From NCBI RefSeq assembly GCF_009866805.1, contig NZ_SIZW01000042.1:893861-957860 (forward strand): 64,000 nucleotides of DNA. Direction: 5' to 3'. A program made the translations under genes and the position numbers. Under the pieces are notes generated by a model, which saw only the letters and a list, made by a program, of their open reading frames with translations, had not been told where the DNA came from and ran no database searches. Origin of the DNA: Schauerella aestuarii (GTDB lineage Bacteria > Pseudomonadota > Gammaproteobacteria > Burkholderiales > Burkholderiaceae_B). Of the stretch, positions 36,753-48,409 are shown one piece after another (position 1 is the first letter of the stretch; the number at the start of each line of letters is the position of its first letter).

Positions 36753-37502
36753 CTACCACGCAGCCCTGGATTTACCAGCCGGCAATGATTCATCGTTGGG
36801 CTGAAGCAACCAGTAACGCTCGCTGCCCGCCTCGGAAAATGCATCGGCAGCAATTCCCACGGCCGTCAATTGGCTCGCATACGCAGCCAGGGCGCGCGTT
36901 TTCGCCTCTCCTGCGCCTTGATTAGCGGTCGCATCGCGCCAGAGCGGCATCACCGCCACGCGCGTCGCAGCAATGCCGGCTGCGCCAAGGGCGCTCAATC
37001 GTGACTGCACCACACCCGCACGCGCGGCGTAAGGCAGATCCTCATACGCCAGCCACTGCATCGCGCCTCTGTACTGACGTATCGCTTCAAGCGCGCCAGC
37101 GTGAATACGTTCGTGGTCGCAATGGTGCAGTCCCAGCGGCAATAGCACCGTGTCTGGCCGCCATTCAGCAATCGCCGCCGCAACGGCGGTCGCCACATGG
37201 CGCACCGAGGGCAACGCACCGTACTGGCTATCGAGAAAATCTTCGTAGTGAGCCTGCACATCGAGAATCGCCATCGCCGCGCCATCTTCCGCACGGCGCG
37301 CTGCCATGGCGGCAGCGCTGCTCTCAAATCCACATCGGGCATCCCACTCGCCTATGCCGTAGTCGCCGGCTGGTGAGCCCGCCAGGAGGGTCACCACATG
37401 CGCCTTCGCGCTGGCGCTCATCAACATCCCGCAACTAATGGCGGCGTCATCCAGATGCGGCGAGAGCACGAGCACGACGCCTGGGTCGATCACGCTGTCC
37501 AA
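36753..37502 (-). CDS. PIG-L family deacetylase
   Basis: About 250 residues of the LmbE/PIG-L fold. The zinc-binding motif SPHLDDAA (His16, Asp18, Asp19) and the downstream HHCDH (His127-x2-His130) are intact. The family removes acetyl groups from N-acetylglucosamine-type sugars and related conjugates. The gene starts at a TTG one base after the glycosyltransferase stop (a GTG at 37493 is an alternative), so it is tightly coupled to it. It is the last gene of the four-gene cluster and ends nine bases before the thrS leader ORF. The substrate is unknown. Confidence 0.85.
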   Translation of the reverse strand: MDSVIDPGVVLVLSPHLDDAAISCGMLMSASAKAHVVTLLAGSPAGDYGIGEWDARCGFESSAAAMAARRAEDGAAMAILDVQAHYEDFLDSQYGALPSVRHVATAVAAAIAEWRPDTVLLPLGLHHCDHERIHAGALEAIRQYRGAMQWLAYEDLPYAARAGVVQSRLSALGAAGIAATRVAVMPLWRDATANQGAGEAKTRALAAYASQLTAVGIAADAFSEAGSERYWLLQPNDESLPAGKSRAAW

Positions 37503-38213
37503 TCAAACGCCCCGAACGAGGGGGATCAACGGCTCGGTCAGCGGCGTGAGCGCCTCTTCCGCCATCGATGACAAGCGATTGAGCAAGGTGGCAAAGCCCC
37601 CTTCCGCCCGACCGATCCGGCGTGAACTGGTTGCGACACGCGGTCGAGCGCTCCAAGCGACGTTGGCGCCTGTAGCGAGAAGCGCATTCACCAAGCCAAC
37701 GTCCTCACTTAGTGCAAGCGCCGGAAAGCCGCCGGCTCGCCGGTACGCGGTCGCATCCACGCCCAAATTCGCACCATGAATGTGCGTGTGGCCGTCGCAA
37801 TCCATATACGCCGCCTCGTACGCCTGCCGCACCGCGGCGCTATATGGCGTCCAATCGTCCACGGCGACGACGCCACACACGGCATCCGCACCCAATGACA
37901 GTTGATCGGAAAGCCACGTCGCACTCACCTGCGTATCGGCGTCCGTAAAGGCCAACCAACGTGCCCCCATCGTCATCAGCACCGCAGCCCCCGCACCCCT
38001 GGCCACACCTACGTTGCGCGCGTGAAGCGTCGCGCTGTGCACGCGACACTGTGACACGATCAACGACGTCGCATCGGTACAGGCATCCATCATCACGAGG
38101 ATTTCGACCGGCTCGCCGGCCAATGCCGGGTCCACGGCTGCGCGCTGCAGGGCGCTCAGACACCGAGCGATGCTGGCCGCTTCATTATGTGCCGGTACGC
38201 AGATGCCGATCAT
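37503..38213 (-). CDS. Glycosyltransferase family 2
   Basis: 236 residues of the GT-A fold. VPAHNEAASIARCL is the nucleotide-sugar-binding start, FTDADTQV holds the metal-binding DxD, and HIHGANLGVDATAYRRAGGF plus LSEDVGL carry the acceptor/catalytic region. There is no membrane helix in the catalytic part; a hydrophobic C-terminus is short. It would transfer a sugar from an activated donor to a small acceptor or carrier. Its ATG overlaps the methyltransferase stop (ATGA). The product is unknown. Confidence 0.85.
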   Translation of the reverse strand: MIGICVPAHNEAASIARCLSALQRAAVDPALAGEPVEILVMMDACTDATSLIVSQCRVHSATLHARNVGVARGAGAAVLMTMGARWLAFTDADTQVSATWLSDQLSLGADAVCGVVAVDDWTPYSAAVRQAYEAAYMDCDGHTHIHGANLGVDATAYRRAGGFPALALSEDVGLVNALLATGANVAWSARPRVATSSRRIGRAEGGFATLLNRLSSMAEEALTPLTEPLIPLVRGV

Positions 38214-38881
38214 GCCAAGCCTTCGCGCTGGGCGACTGATTGGAGGTCACGCGTCCACACATCGAGGAGGAAGTCGCGTTCGCGATGGGAGACCTGATGA
38301 TTCAATCCATTCACATTGGTAAAGGCATCGTGCACAGCTTTGGTCTCGAGCTGACGCGCATCGAAGGCATCGCGCCAATGGCAGGCGACGACAACGGCGT
38401 CATCCGCCAGTGCGCCTTCCAGCCGCGCGACGAATCGGGCCCAATGCCCCACATCGAAGTAGTACCCCAATTCGCTGACCACAATGAGATCGAATTTTCC
38501 GGGAGGCCAATCGTCGGGTAGCGTGCCTTGCGTGATGGCAATGCGCCCGCATCCTGGGAAGCGCGCGCGAGCTTGCGACACTGCGCGGGGGTGCAAGTCC
38601 ATGGCGACCACGGCGTCACAGCGATCCAGAAGCAGTTCCGTGAAATCGCCATTGCCGCACCCGGGCTCAAATGCCCGATGAAAGCGCTCACGCGGCAACA
38701 CCGCATCGAGCAGCTTGCGTTTGCGCGACTCATACCAGCGGGTCTTGATGGACCACGGGTCGTCCTTCGCACCATAGAGCGCGTTGAAATAGGTCACATC
38801 CACGGCATCCGCGCCAGGCCGCGCCATCGACGCGCCATCATTCAACGCTGCCGGGATGTCGTGCTCATTCACAAGCGCCAC
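38210..38881 (-). CDS. NodS-like SAM-dependent methyltransferase
   Basis: 223 residues. YFNALYGAKDDPWSIKTRWY followed by ESRKRKLL and the SAM-binding FEPGCGNGDFTELLLDRC are the signature of the NodS family, whose founding member N-methylates the deacetylated end of rhizobial Nod factor. The start is GTG 38881, chosen because GGGAG lies seven bases upstream. It overlaps the end of the acyl-CoA-dehydrogenase-like gene by 13 bases. NodS-type enzymes act on amino sugars after deacetylation, which fits a partner PIG-L deacetylase in the same operon. Confidence 0.85.
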   Translation of the reverse strand: MALVNEHDIPAALNDGASMARPGADAVDVTYFNALYGAKDDPWSIKTRWYESRKRKLLDAVLPRERFHRAFEPGCGNGDFTELLLDRCDAVVAMDLHPRAVSQARARFPGCGRIAITQGTLPDDWPPGKFDLIVVSELGYYFDVGHWARFVARLEGALADDAVVVACHWRDAFDARQLETKAVHDAFTNVNGLNHQVSHRERDFLLDVWTRDLQSVAQREGLA

Positions 38882-39921
38882 GGATCGTCTCCCTCAACCG
38901 TTTCGGCAATATGTCTTCCGATGGCGGCCAGATCGCGGTCGCCATGACTCTGCCGTACAAACACCGGCAGATCCGCAAATCGCCGGGCCATGTTTTCGTC
39001 ACGACACATCGGGCCGGCACCTAGAACCCCAGCCGCCTGTTCCAGCACGACGCGTACGGTGTCCTCGACTGCGCAGCGCGTACGCAACGTCAGGACACGG
39101 GCGTCGCGATGCGGCCAGGCATCGATCTCTTTCCCCGCCACGATCAACAGCGCTCGCGCGCTGGCCATGGCGCGATCCACACGCCCGAGCGCCGCTTGAT
39201 TGAGCGCGTCGCCGCGCCGGGCCACCGTCCGGCGCATGGCATCCGCGATGGGCTGCAGCCCGCCAAACCAGCACGCTGCAATCCCTGCGCCACCATGCCA
39301 GAACCCTGGTCGGCCCACGTACTCTCCTGGCATGCCTACCGGATAAGCGACCGCATCGTCGAACAGCACATCCACACTTTCCGTCGCCGCCATACCCACC
39401 GCATGCCAGCCGTCTTCGGTGATGCGCACGCCTGGCTGACGGAGATCCACGGCGGCCAGCATGGCGTCGCCGTTTGGCGTCCAACAGCTCACAAGGGCGT
39501 GGGTCATGCCGCGCGCGCCCGAGCACCACGCCTTACGTCCGCGCAGGCACAGCCGACCGGCTGCATCCACACTCGCTTCAACCCGAGCGTCCGGCGGCTC
39601 GGCCGCCCATACCGCCCACACCGACCGATCGTCTGCTACCGCACGCGCGAGCGCCGACGGCACACCCAGCTCCGCCAGGATGGCAATCGCGTCCGCGTGT
39701 GCCTCAAACAGCTTGATCAAGGTCATGTCTTGCGCAGCGACCTCGGCAAAAGCGCGCCAGCGCATCAGCGTCGAACCCGAGCCGGGCTTGGGCAGGCTGC
39801 CATAGCGGGCAATCACGCCTATGAGCCGTGTCAATGGCGGATAGCCGCGGCCTGCTGGCGTGCCCGCAGCCGGCATGGCAGCCGCAGCAAGGCGATCCGG
39901 AACAAGGATGGTGTCGGGCAT
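38869..39921 (-). CDS. Acyl-CoA-dehydrogenase-like flavoprotein
   Basis: 350 residues. FAEAHADAIAILAEL-like N-terminal helices, the beta-domain region AWCSGARGMTHALVSC and the C-terminal helical domain (GRVDRAMASARALLIVAGKE) match the acyl-CoA dehydrogenase fold. The sequence is shorter than canonical enzymes, and I cannot identify the usual catalytic glutamate. It is the first gene of the four-gene cluster, so its substrate is probably an acyl group on the cluster's product. No promoter element was identified. It is divergent from the response-regulator gene. Confidence 0.8.
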   Translation of the reverse strand: MPDTILVPDRLAAAAMPAAGTPAGRGYPPLTRLIGVIARYGSLPKPGSGSTLMRWRAFAEVAAQDMTLIKLFEAHADAIAILAELGVPSALARAVADDRSVWAVWAAEPPDARVEASVDAAGRLCLRGRKAWCSGARGMTHALVSCWTPNGDAMLAAVDLRQPGVRITEDGWHAVGMAATESVDVLFDDAVAYPVGMPGEYVGRPGFWHGGAGIAACWFGGLQPIADAMRRTVARRGDALNQAALGRVDRAMASARALLIVAGKEIDAWPHRDARVLTLRTRCAVEDTVRVVLEQAAGVLGAGPMCRDENMARRFADLPVFVRQSHGDRDLAAIGRHIAETVEGDDPWRL

Positions 39922-40164
39922 AAGTTGGAGATAACCGGAAAAGGCGCGCGAACCAGGGAATAGCGGTCGCGAACACGGTTAGAGCAATCGACGTACCCAC
40001 TTGTATGCCAACCTTTGATATTGCCAAGAACGCGAGGTAAGTCCGTCCGGTTTGCGTATTCGTGCTTAAAAAACCGGACTGCAATACGTAAGATCAAGTT
40101 ACGGTCCACCGCGCGCTTGCTCTTGCGTGCGTCGCGCCTAACCGACAACTTACCGAGGAGACCG

Positions 40165-40911
40165 ATGAACCCGATCCGCACCCCCACGCCGCCGACGCTA
40201 CCGGACACCTTTGGCACCCCTCAACCCCAGGTTGCCGCGCCACGTCGATATTCCCTCTCGGCAAGGCCCCGCCATAGCATCCGGATCGCCATTCTCGACG
40301 ACCATCCCATCATCACCATGGGCGTCACCAACTACCTGTCCACCCAGCCGGACTTTGAAGTCGTACATGCTGAAAATTCGAGCGCGCGCCTCATCGAGCG
40401 ATTGCGTGCCGAAGCCTGCGACGTGGCCATTCTGGATTTCTATATGCCGCTCGAACCCTCAGATGGCGTCGACCTGTTGCGCCGCGTGCGCCGCAATTTC
40501 CCCGAGATCACCATCATTGCGTTTTCGGCCGGCCGGCGCGATCACACCGAATACGCCGCCTACAAGGCCGGCGCCAACGCTTACCTCCCCAAACAGGAAC
40601 GTCTGCCCATTTTGCCGGGGCTGATCCGCATGGCGATGGAGACGCCACGATCGTTCTTCAGTTGCCGAGATGGCAAAGTGCTCAACAGCCGACCCATGCG
40701 CCCGGATGAGCGACTGACGACCGCAGAAGTGGAAATTCTTCGGCACATCGTCTTGGGTATGTCCGTCACTCAAATCGCGCGCAAGCTTCTACGCAGCAAG
40801 AAAACCGTGAGTACCCACAAGCGGCGAGCGATGGGCAAACTAGGACTGTCGGACGACCTTTCACTGGCCCTCTACTTGCGAGACAAGTTTGGCCAACCGA
40901 TGGACGCATGA
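40165..40911 (+). CDS. LuxR/FixJ-type response regulator (RcsB-like)
   Basis: 248 residues from ATG 40165, which has GAGGAG four bases upstream. A proline-rich N-terminal segment of about 40 residues precedes the receiver: RIAILDDHPIITMG acidic pocket, phospho-acceptor Asp91 in VAILDFYMP, and a switch Ser in IIAFSAG. The C-terminal helix-turn-helix is LTTAEVEILRHIVLGMSVTQ followed by IARKLLRSKKTVSTHKR. No cognate histidine kinase is adjacent, so it is an orphan. The spacing to a strong downstream hairpin suggests a single-gene transcript. Its target genes are unknown; the divergent four-gene cluster is a candidate. Confidence 0.88.
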   Translation: MNPIRTPTPPTLPDTFGTPQPQVAAPRRYSLSARPRHSIRIAILDDHPIITMGVTNYLSTQPDFEVVHAENSSARLIERLRAEACDVAILDFYMPLEPSDGVDLLRRVRRNFPEITIIAFSAGRRDHTEYAAYKAGANAYLPKQERLPILPGLIRMAMETPRSFFSCRDGKVLNSRPMRPDERLTTAEVEILRHIVLGMSVTQIARKLLRSKKTVSTHKRRAMGKLGLSDDLSLALYLRDKFGQPMDA

Positions 40912-41082
40912 GACATGATCAGGCGCAGGAGCACGGCCCGAAAGAATGATGATTCGTCCATGAACTGCGTTACCGAGCCGGGCGCAGGCGCGAGACGATG
41001 GATCTTTCTGCTGGATGAGTGCGTTTGAGCCCGGGCAACTCACGCTTGAGCAGCATGGGTCGAAAATCTCTCACGCAAACGA

Positions 41083-41117
41083 AAAACCCCGCAACGAACG
41101 AGTCGTTGCGGGGTTTT
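41083..41117. terminator. Strong bidirectional terminator
   Basis: A perfect 15-base stem (AAAACCCCGCAACGA with TCGTTGCGGGGTTTT) and a five-base loop, with A- and T-rich ends on both sides. It lies between the response-regulator gene and tRNA-Val and can end transcripts from both. Confidence 0.9.
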
Positions 41118-41118
41118 A

Positions 41119-41150
41119 TGTGATTCGATTGACACGTCAATCGAATCACA
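41119..41150. repeat. Perfect 32-base palindrome
   Basis: TGTGATTCGATTGAC is repeated inverted after a two-base centre (AC). It lies one base from the terminator and seven bases from the tRNA-Val 3' end. It lacks the GC-rich stem and T-run of a terminator, so it may be a protein-binding site or a second processing hairpin. Confidence 0.85.
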
Positions 41151-41157
41151 CGCATTT

Positions 41158-41233
41158 TGGTAGGCGATACTGGGATCGAACCAGCGACCTCCACGATGTC
41201 AACGTGGCGCTCTAACCAGCTGAGCTAACCGCC
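41158..41233 (-). tRNA. tRNA-Val (anticodon GAC)
   Basis: A 76-base cloverleaf on the minus strand: 5' GGCGGTTAGCTCAGCTGG, anticodon stem CCACG/CGTGG around TTGACAT (anticodon GAC), T-arm GGTTCGATCC, and encoded CCA at 41158-41160. It reads GUC valine codons. A strong promoter (41247-41276) lies directly upstream. Confidence 0.96.
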
Positions 41234-41246
41234 TGCGAAGAAAGAG

Positions 41247-41276
41247 ATTATATCCTGTCTTTTTAGCGTTCGTCAA
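41247..41276 (-). promoter_or_regulatory. Sigma70-type promoter of tRNA-Val
   Basis: TTGACG (-35, 41271-41276) and consensus TATAAT (-10, 41247-41252) on the minus strand are spaced by 18 bases. The -10 ends 13 bases before the mature tRNA 5' end. The promoter overlaps the last codons of trpF. Confidence 0.88.
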
Positions 41277-41952
41277 CTCGTGTCCACACAGATTTCGGAA
41301 TCGGTGTTTCATCGGCACTGCGAACCGCCGCCACGAACGCTTTGATCCGCGCGTCATCCTTGATTCCTGGACCCTGCTCCACACCACTGCTGACGTCCAC
41401 TGCCCAGGGATGAGTGTGGCGAATCGCGGTGCAGACGTTGTCCGGCGTCAACCCGCCAGACAATATGATTCGCGGCGCGTCGATCTCGGCGCGCACGTCG
41501 GTCAACAATCCGTGATCGAAACCGTGGCCACTGCCGCCATAGCCTGCACTGTCGCTATCGAAAAGCCAACCCGCCGCGCCGGCGAATGGCCGTGCCGCCG
41601 CCAGTACTGCCCGGCCATCGGGGATCGCCGCGGCACCCACCCTGAACGCGCGCAGATAAGGATGGCCAAAGCGCGCACATTGGTCCGGAGTCTCGTCGCC
41701 ATGAAACTGAAGCAGGTCCGGCCGTACGGCGTCCACAACTCGCTCTACTTCTTCGTCGGTCGCATTGACGAACAACGCCACGAGCTGCACAAATGGCGGC
41801 AGTGCGCGCCGCAATGCCGCAGCTCGCTCAGGGGTGACGTAGCGCTTGCTCTTCGCATAGAACACCATGCCAATCGCATCGGCACCGGCAACCGCAGCCG
41901 AAACCACATCCTCTTCGCGCGTCAGTCCGCAGATTTTGATTCGTGTACGCAT
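41263..41952 (-). CDS. trpF: Phosphoribosylanthranilate isomerase
   Basis: 229 residues of the (beta/alpha)8 fold. RTRIKICGLTREEDV contains the catalytic cysteine (KICG), LLQFHGDET and the phosphate-binding LSGGLTPDNV are intact, and FDSDSAGYGGSGHGFDH holds the general acid Asp. It isomerises phosphoribosylanthranilate in tryptophan synthesis. In most Burkholderiales trpB follows trpF, but here tRNA-Val and then an unrelated regulator gene follow, so trpB and trpA must be elsewhere. Confidence 0.95.
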   Translation of the reverse strand: MRTRIKICGLTREEDVVSAAVAGADAIGMVFYAKSKRYVTPERAAALRRALPPFVQLVALFVNATDEEVERVVDAVRPDLLQFHGDETPDQCARFGHPYLRAFRVGAAAIPDGRAVLAAARPFAGAAGWLFDSDSAGYGGSGHGFDHGLLTDVRAEIDAPRIILSGGLTPDNVCTAIRHTHPWAVDVSSGVEQGPGIKDDARIKAFVAAVRSADETPIPKSVWTRVDER

Positions 41953-42059
41953 GGCTTTCCGTCAGGAAAAATTGAGATCGAGGTTGGATGAGGACTTGCT
42001 CCCCCGCCAAATGCCTACGTGCTACACCGAAGCATAGCGCGCGCGTCGCCCGGTGAACG

Positions 42060-42860
42060 CTAGCGTGACAGAAAGGGCGCCAGTAGCGTCGCCGCACCAT
42101 CCAGATCGCCAAGATCGAAACGGGACTCGTAAGTGATCGCCGAGAGGTACAAGCCATCTGGCGAAAACGTGGCGGCGGCCTGGGTGCGATCGCGTGCCGC
42201 CAGTAACGCAAGCATCCAATTCGGTTCTTGCCGCCTCTGCCCGATTTGCAAAAGCGCGCCCATGAGGTTGCGAATCATGTGATGCAGGAACGCGTTGGCT
42301 TCGAATGTGAACACCACAAACGAGCCGATGGCCGCAATCTCCACGCAGAGCATGGTTCGCACAGGATGCTTCGCCTGACATTGCGACGAGCGAAAGCTAG
42401 AGAAATCGTGCGTACCCACCAACGCCGCAGCCGCTTGGCGCATCACGTCGATATCGAGTGGCTGATGACACCACCCCACTTTGCCGGCCCATAGCGTGGG
42501 TCTGGTTCGCCCCTGCCACAACACGTACGTGTACCGCCGGGCGCGTGCAGAAAATCGCGCATGAAAATCGTCGGGCACTTCACGCGCCCACTGGATACCG
42601 ATACTGGGCGGCAAAAACGTGTTGACGCCTCGCACCCACGACTCTTCGCGTCGAATCAATGCAGTATCCAAATGCACCACCTGCATGGCGGCATGAACGC
42701 CGGTGTCGGTGCGACCCGCACATATCGTGGGCACTGGCGCGCCGGCAAACTTGGCCAATGCGCGCTCCAGCTCGTCTTGTACCGTCACACCGTGCGGCTG
42801 CGTCTGCCATCCTTGCCAGGACGCGCCATCGTAGGCGAGCCCCAGTGCGATTCTCGGCAT
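42060..42860 (-). CDS. truA: tRNA pseudouridine synthase A
   Basis: 266 residues. The catalytic Asp52 lies in [11 protein letters not shown], and the family motifs [12 protein letters not shown] and [17 protein letters not shown] are present. TruA makes pseudouridine at positions 38-40 of many tRNAs. It is three bases downstream of fimV and upstream of trpF, the standard order in this group. Confidence 0.96.
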   Translation of the reverse strand: MPRIALGLAYDGASWQGWQTQPHGVTVQDELERALAKFAGAPVPTICAGRTDTGVHAAMQVVHLDTALIRREESWVRGVNTFLPPSIGIQWAREVPDDFHARFSARARRYTYVLWQGRTRPTLWAGKVGWCHQPLDIDVMRQAAAALVGTHDFSSFRSSQCQAKHPVRTMLCVEIAAIGSFVVFTFEANAFLHHMIRNLMGALLQIGQRRQEPNWMLALLAARDRTQAAATFSPDGLYLSAITYESRFDLGDLDGAATLLAPFLSR

Positions 42861-42863
42861 GGA

Positions 42864-45293
<2,430 letters not shown>

Positions 45294-45351
45294 GAACAGA
45301 TATCCGTTGGGAAAGCTATCTGGACACCGCCTCGACGACGGCGCGAGGAAG

Positions 45352-45379
45352 AAAAAATGCGCGCCCCTGAAGGGCGCGC
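45352..45379 (-). terminator. Rho-independent terminator after asd
   Basis: An eight-base all-GC stem (45359-45366 with 45372-45379) followed on the minus strand by ATTTTTTC. It separates asd from fimV. Confidence 0.9.
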
Positions 45380-45385
45380 GTTACA

Positions 45386-46516
45386 TCAGGCTTCCGAAAG
45401 CGCGATGCGGAGCATCCGGCGCAGCGGTTCGGCCGCGCCCCACATCAACTGATCGCCCACAGTGAAAGCGCTCAGATATTCACCACCCATCGACATCTTG
45501 CGCAGACGTCCAACGGGAATATCCAAGGTGCCCGTCACCGCCACCGGCGTCAAACCGGCCATCGACGCTTCCTTGGTGTTGGGAATGACCTTCGCCCAAT
45601 CCGTGCCCTCGGCAATCAGGGCTTCAATTTCATCCAGCGGCACATCGCGCTTGAGCTTGATGGTCAAGGCCTGACTATGGCAGCGCATGGCGCCAATGCG
45701 CACGCACAACCCGTCGACCGGCGTTTCGGCCGTGCCGAACGCAGCGCCGCGGCCCAGAATCTTGTTCGTTTCGGCGCCGGCTTTCCATTCTTCGCGCGAT
45801 ACGCCATTGCCCAGATCCTTGTCGATCCAGGGAATCAAGCTGCCGCCCAACGGCACGCCGAAATGTTCCTGCGGCAAGGCCGGGTTTTTCTGCATGTCCA
45901 GCACGCCACGATCGATCTCGAGAATCGCCGAAGCGGGATCGTCCAATAACGGACGCACCGATTCATTCAACTGGCCGAACTGCGTCAGCAACTCGCGCAT
46001 ATGCTGCGCGCCGCCGCCCGATGCCGCCTGGTAGGTCATGGACGTCATCCAATCGACCAGATCGTTATTGAACAAACCGGCCAAGCCCATCAGCATGCAG
46101 CTGACCGTGCAATTGCCACCTACAAAATTACGCACGCCGCGCGCGAGCGCAGCGTCGATAACCGGCCGATTGACGGGATCGAGCACAATGATCGCGTCAT
46201 CGGCCATGCGCAGCGTGCTGGCGGCATCGATCCAGATGCCCTTCCAGCCCGCATCCCGCAACTTCGGATAGACGGCCGACGTGTAGTCACCGCCTTGCGC
46301 CGTGACGATGATCGGCAGCTTTTTAAGGGCGTCAATGTCATGAGCATCCTGCAACGCGCCGGCGCCATCAGCCCATTTCGGGGCGGCACCACCTGCGTTG
46401 CTCGTCGAGAAAAATACCGGCTCGAACAGGGAAAAATCGTTTTCATCACGCATGCGTTGCATGAGAACCGAACCCACCATTCCTCGCCAGCCGACAAGGC
46501 CCACTGCTTGCTTCAT
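45386..46516 (-). CDS. asd: Aspartate-semialdehyde dehydrogenase
   Basis: 376 residues. The N-terminal nucleotide-binding loop is [17 protein letters not shown], the catalytic Cys136 is in [10 protein letters not shown], and a substrate-binding HSQALTIKL segment follows. It makes aspartate semialdehyde, the branch point to lysine, threonine and methionine. Length and motifs are of the Gram-negative group. It follows leuB, the normal order, and ends with a strong terminator. Confidence 0.97.
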   Translation of the reverse strand: MKQAVGLVGWRGMVGSVLMQRMRDENDFSLFEPVFFSTSNAGGAAPKWADGAGALQDAHDIDALKKLPIIVTAQGGDYTSAVYPKLRDAGWKGIWIDAASTLRMADDAIIVLDPVNRPVIDAALARGVRNFVGGNCTVSCMLMGLAGLFNNDLVDWMTSMTYQAASGGGAQHMRELLTQFGQLNESVRPLLDDPASAILEIDRGVLDMQKNPALPQEHFGVPLGGSLIPWIDKDLGNGVSREEWKAGAETNKILGRGAAFGTAETPVDGLCVRIGAMRCHSQALTIKLKRDVPLDEIEALIAEGTDWAKVIPNTKEASMAGLTPVAVTGTLDIPVGRLRKMSMGGEYLSAFTVGDQLMWGAAEPLRRMLRIALSEA

Positions 46517-46548
46517 TTATCCGCTCTTAAAATCAAAGTTAATCGTCG

Positions 46549-46570
46549 GCGCGGCAAAACTGCCGCGCCC
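46549..46570 (-). terminator. GC-rich hairpin between leuB and asd
   Basis: An eight-base stem (46549-46556 with 46563-46570) and six-base loop. No T-run follows on the minus strand, so it may stabilise or pause the transcript rather than end it. Confidence 0.45.
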
Positions 46571-46582
46571 AGAGGGCTGAAA

Positions 46583-47662
46583 TCAGCCTGCCAACGCCTT
46601 CAACACTGCATCGCCCATCTGGGCCGTGCCTACCTTCTCGGTGTTTTCCTCGAAGATATCGGCAGTGCGATAACCGGCCGCGAGCACTTTGCGCACCGCC
46701 GACTCGATACGGTCGGCCTGCGCCGGCAATCCTAAAGAATACCGCAACAACATCGCGGCCGACAAAATCGTCGCCAATGGATTGGCGATATTTCGCCCGG
46801 CGATGTCCGGCGCCGACCCGTGGCTGGGCTCGTAGAGACCCTGCCCCGAAGAATTCAGCGAGGCGGACGGCAGCATCCCGATGGAGCCCGTCAGCATGGC
46901 TGCTTCATCGGAAAGGATATCGCCAAAGATGTTGCCGGTGACGATCACGTCGAACTGGCGCGGCGCCTTGACCAACTGCATGGCCGCGTTATCCACATAC
47001 ATGTGCGAAAGCTCGACGTCCGGATATTCCTTGGCCACGTCGATGACGATATCGCGCCAGAACTGCGATGTTTCGAGCACATTGGCTTTGTCGACGCTGC
47101 ACAGCTTGCGATTTCGCTTCTGCGCCGATTCGAAACCGACCTTGGCGATACGGCGAATTTCCGACTCGGCATAACGCATCGTGTCGTACCCTTCGCGTTC
47201 GCCGGCAAACTGGCCGTCGACCGCCGTTCGCACGCCACGCGGCTGACCGAAGTAAATGTCACCCGTCAATTCGCGAATGATCAGGATATCCAGGCCCGAA
47301 ACGATTTCGGGCTTCAGCGACGACGCGCTGGCCAGTTCCGGGTAGAGAATCGCCGGGCGCAGATTGGCAAACAAACCCATTTGCCGGCGCAACCCCAAAA
47401 TGGCCTGCTCGGGGCGATGCTCGCGCGGCAATTTGTCGTATTTCCAGTCGCCCACCGCGCCAAACAGCACGGCCGAAGACGCCTGCGCCAATGCGAGCGT
47501 TTCCGGCGGCAACGGATGCCCCTTCAAATCGTATGCGGCACCACCCACGGGCGCTTCGTCGATCGACAGATCGAGATCCAGCGCTTTGAGCACGCGTACG
47601 GCCTGCTCCATGATTTCCGGGCCGATGCCGTCTCCAGGCAATACCGCGATCTTGTGCGTCAT
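46583..47662 (-). CDS. leuB: 3-isopropylmalate dehydrogenase
   Basis: 359 residues from ATG 47662; a TTG at 47674 would add four residues. [20 protein letters not shown], the substrate arginines in [21 protein letters not shown], and the catalytic Tyr/Lys/Asp regions ([23 protein letters not shown]) are present. It converts 3-isopropylmalate to 2-oxoisocaproate with NAD. A terminator-like hairpin separates it from leuD, so its expression may be partly uncoupled. Confidence 0.97.
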   Translation of the reverse strand: MTHKIAVLPGDGIGPEIMEQAVRVLKALDLDLSIDEAPVGGAAYDLKGHPLPPETLALAQASSAVLFGAVGDWKYDKLPREHRPEQAILGLRRQMGLFANLRPAILYPELASASSLKPEIVSGLDILIIRELTGDIYFGQPRGVRTAVDGQFAGEREGYDTMRYAESEIRRIAKVGFESAQKRNRKLCSVDKANVLETSQFWRDIVIDVAKEYPDVELSHMYVDNAAMQLVKAPRQFDVIVTGNIFGDILSDEAAMLTGSIGMLPSASLNSSGQGLYEPSHGSAPDIAGRNIANPLATILSAAMLLRYSLGLPAQADRIESAVRKVLAAGYRTADIFEENTEKVGTAQMGDAVLKALAG

Positions 47663-47693
47663 ATCCACATCCAAAAATAAACGTTTTAAAAGC

Positions 47694-47723
47694 CGATTGC
47701 GTCTGCTCCCACAGACGCAATCG
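47694..47723 (-). terminator. Terminator-like hairpin between leuD and leuB
   Basis: A 12-base perfect stem (47694-47705 with 47712-47723) followed on the minus strand by GCTTTTAAAA. It suggests partial termination inside the leu operon. Confidence 0.7.
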
Positions 47724-47750
47724 ATGCCCTGCTATGACCGCCCGATGCGG

Positions 47751-48404
47751 TCAACGAATCAGCGGTTGACTCTCAAGCCAAGGATGACGCGCAAGACGCT
47801 CCGCTTCGAAGCCACGAATCTTGTCCGCCTTCTGCAGCGTCAATCCGATATCGTCGAACCCGTTGATCAGACAATACTTGCGAAACGGTTCGATATCGAA
47901 CGGGAGGCTTTCGCCGCCGGCCGTCACGACCTGCTGCGATTCAAGATCGATACGCAAACGGTATCCAGGGAATGCCTTGACCTCGTCAAACAGCCGCGCC
48001 ACTTGCATTTCCGACAATACGATCGGCAACAGGCCGTTCTTGAAGCTGTTGTTGAAAAAGATATCGGCATACGACGGCGCAATGATCGCGCGAAACCCGT
48101 ACTGCGTCAGTGCCCAGGGCGCATGCTCGCGGCTCGAACCGCAGCCGAAATTCTTGCGCGCCAGCAAAATCGACGCGCCTTGGTAGCGTGCATGATTGAG
48201 CACGAAATCGGGGTTGATCGGTCGCTTGGCGTTGTCCATCCCAGGCTCGCCGTGGTCCAGATAGCGCAATTCGTCGAACAGATTGGGGCCGAAACCCGTG
48301 CGTTTTATCGACTTCAAAAACTGCTTGGGAATAATCAGGTCGGTATCGACGTTCTCGCGATCGAGAGGCGCCACCAAACCATCGAGTGTTTTAAAGGCTT
48401 CCAT
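47751..48404 (-). CDS. leuD: 3-isopropylmalate dehydratase small subunit
   Basis: 217 residues. [20 protein letters not shown] and [13 protein letters not shown] identify the aconitase-type swivel domain. I chose ATG 48404 because it gives the family's usual M-x2-F N-terminus with GGTGA five bases upstream. A GTG at 48413 that overlaps the leuC stop (GTGA) and an ATG at 48407 are alternatives. It pairs with LeuC to isomerise 2-isopropylmalate. Confidence 0.95.
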   Translation of the reverse strand: MEAFKTLDGLVAPLDRENVDTDLIIPKQFLKSIKRTGFGPNLFDELRYLDHGEPGMDNAKRPINPDFVLNHARYQGASILLARKNFGCGSSREHAPWALTQYGFRAIIAPSYADIFFNNSFKNGLLPIVLSEMQVARLFDEVKAFPGYRLRIDLESQQVVTAGGESLPFDIEPFRKYCLINGFDDIGLTLQKADKIRGFEAERLARHPWLESQPLIR

Positions 48405-48409
48405 CATGC

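Noticed and set aside
36568..36759. N-terminal extension of thrS to 36759
   Set aside because: The extra 64 residues run through the terminator hairpin and do not match the family N-terminus. ATG 36567 has its own ribosome-binding site.
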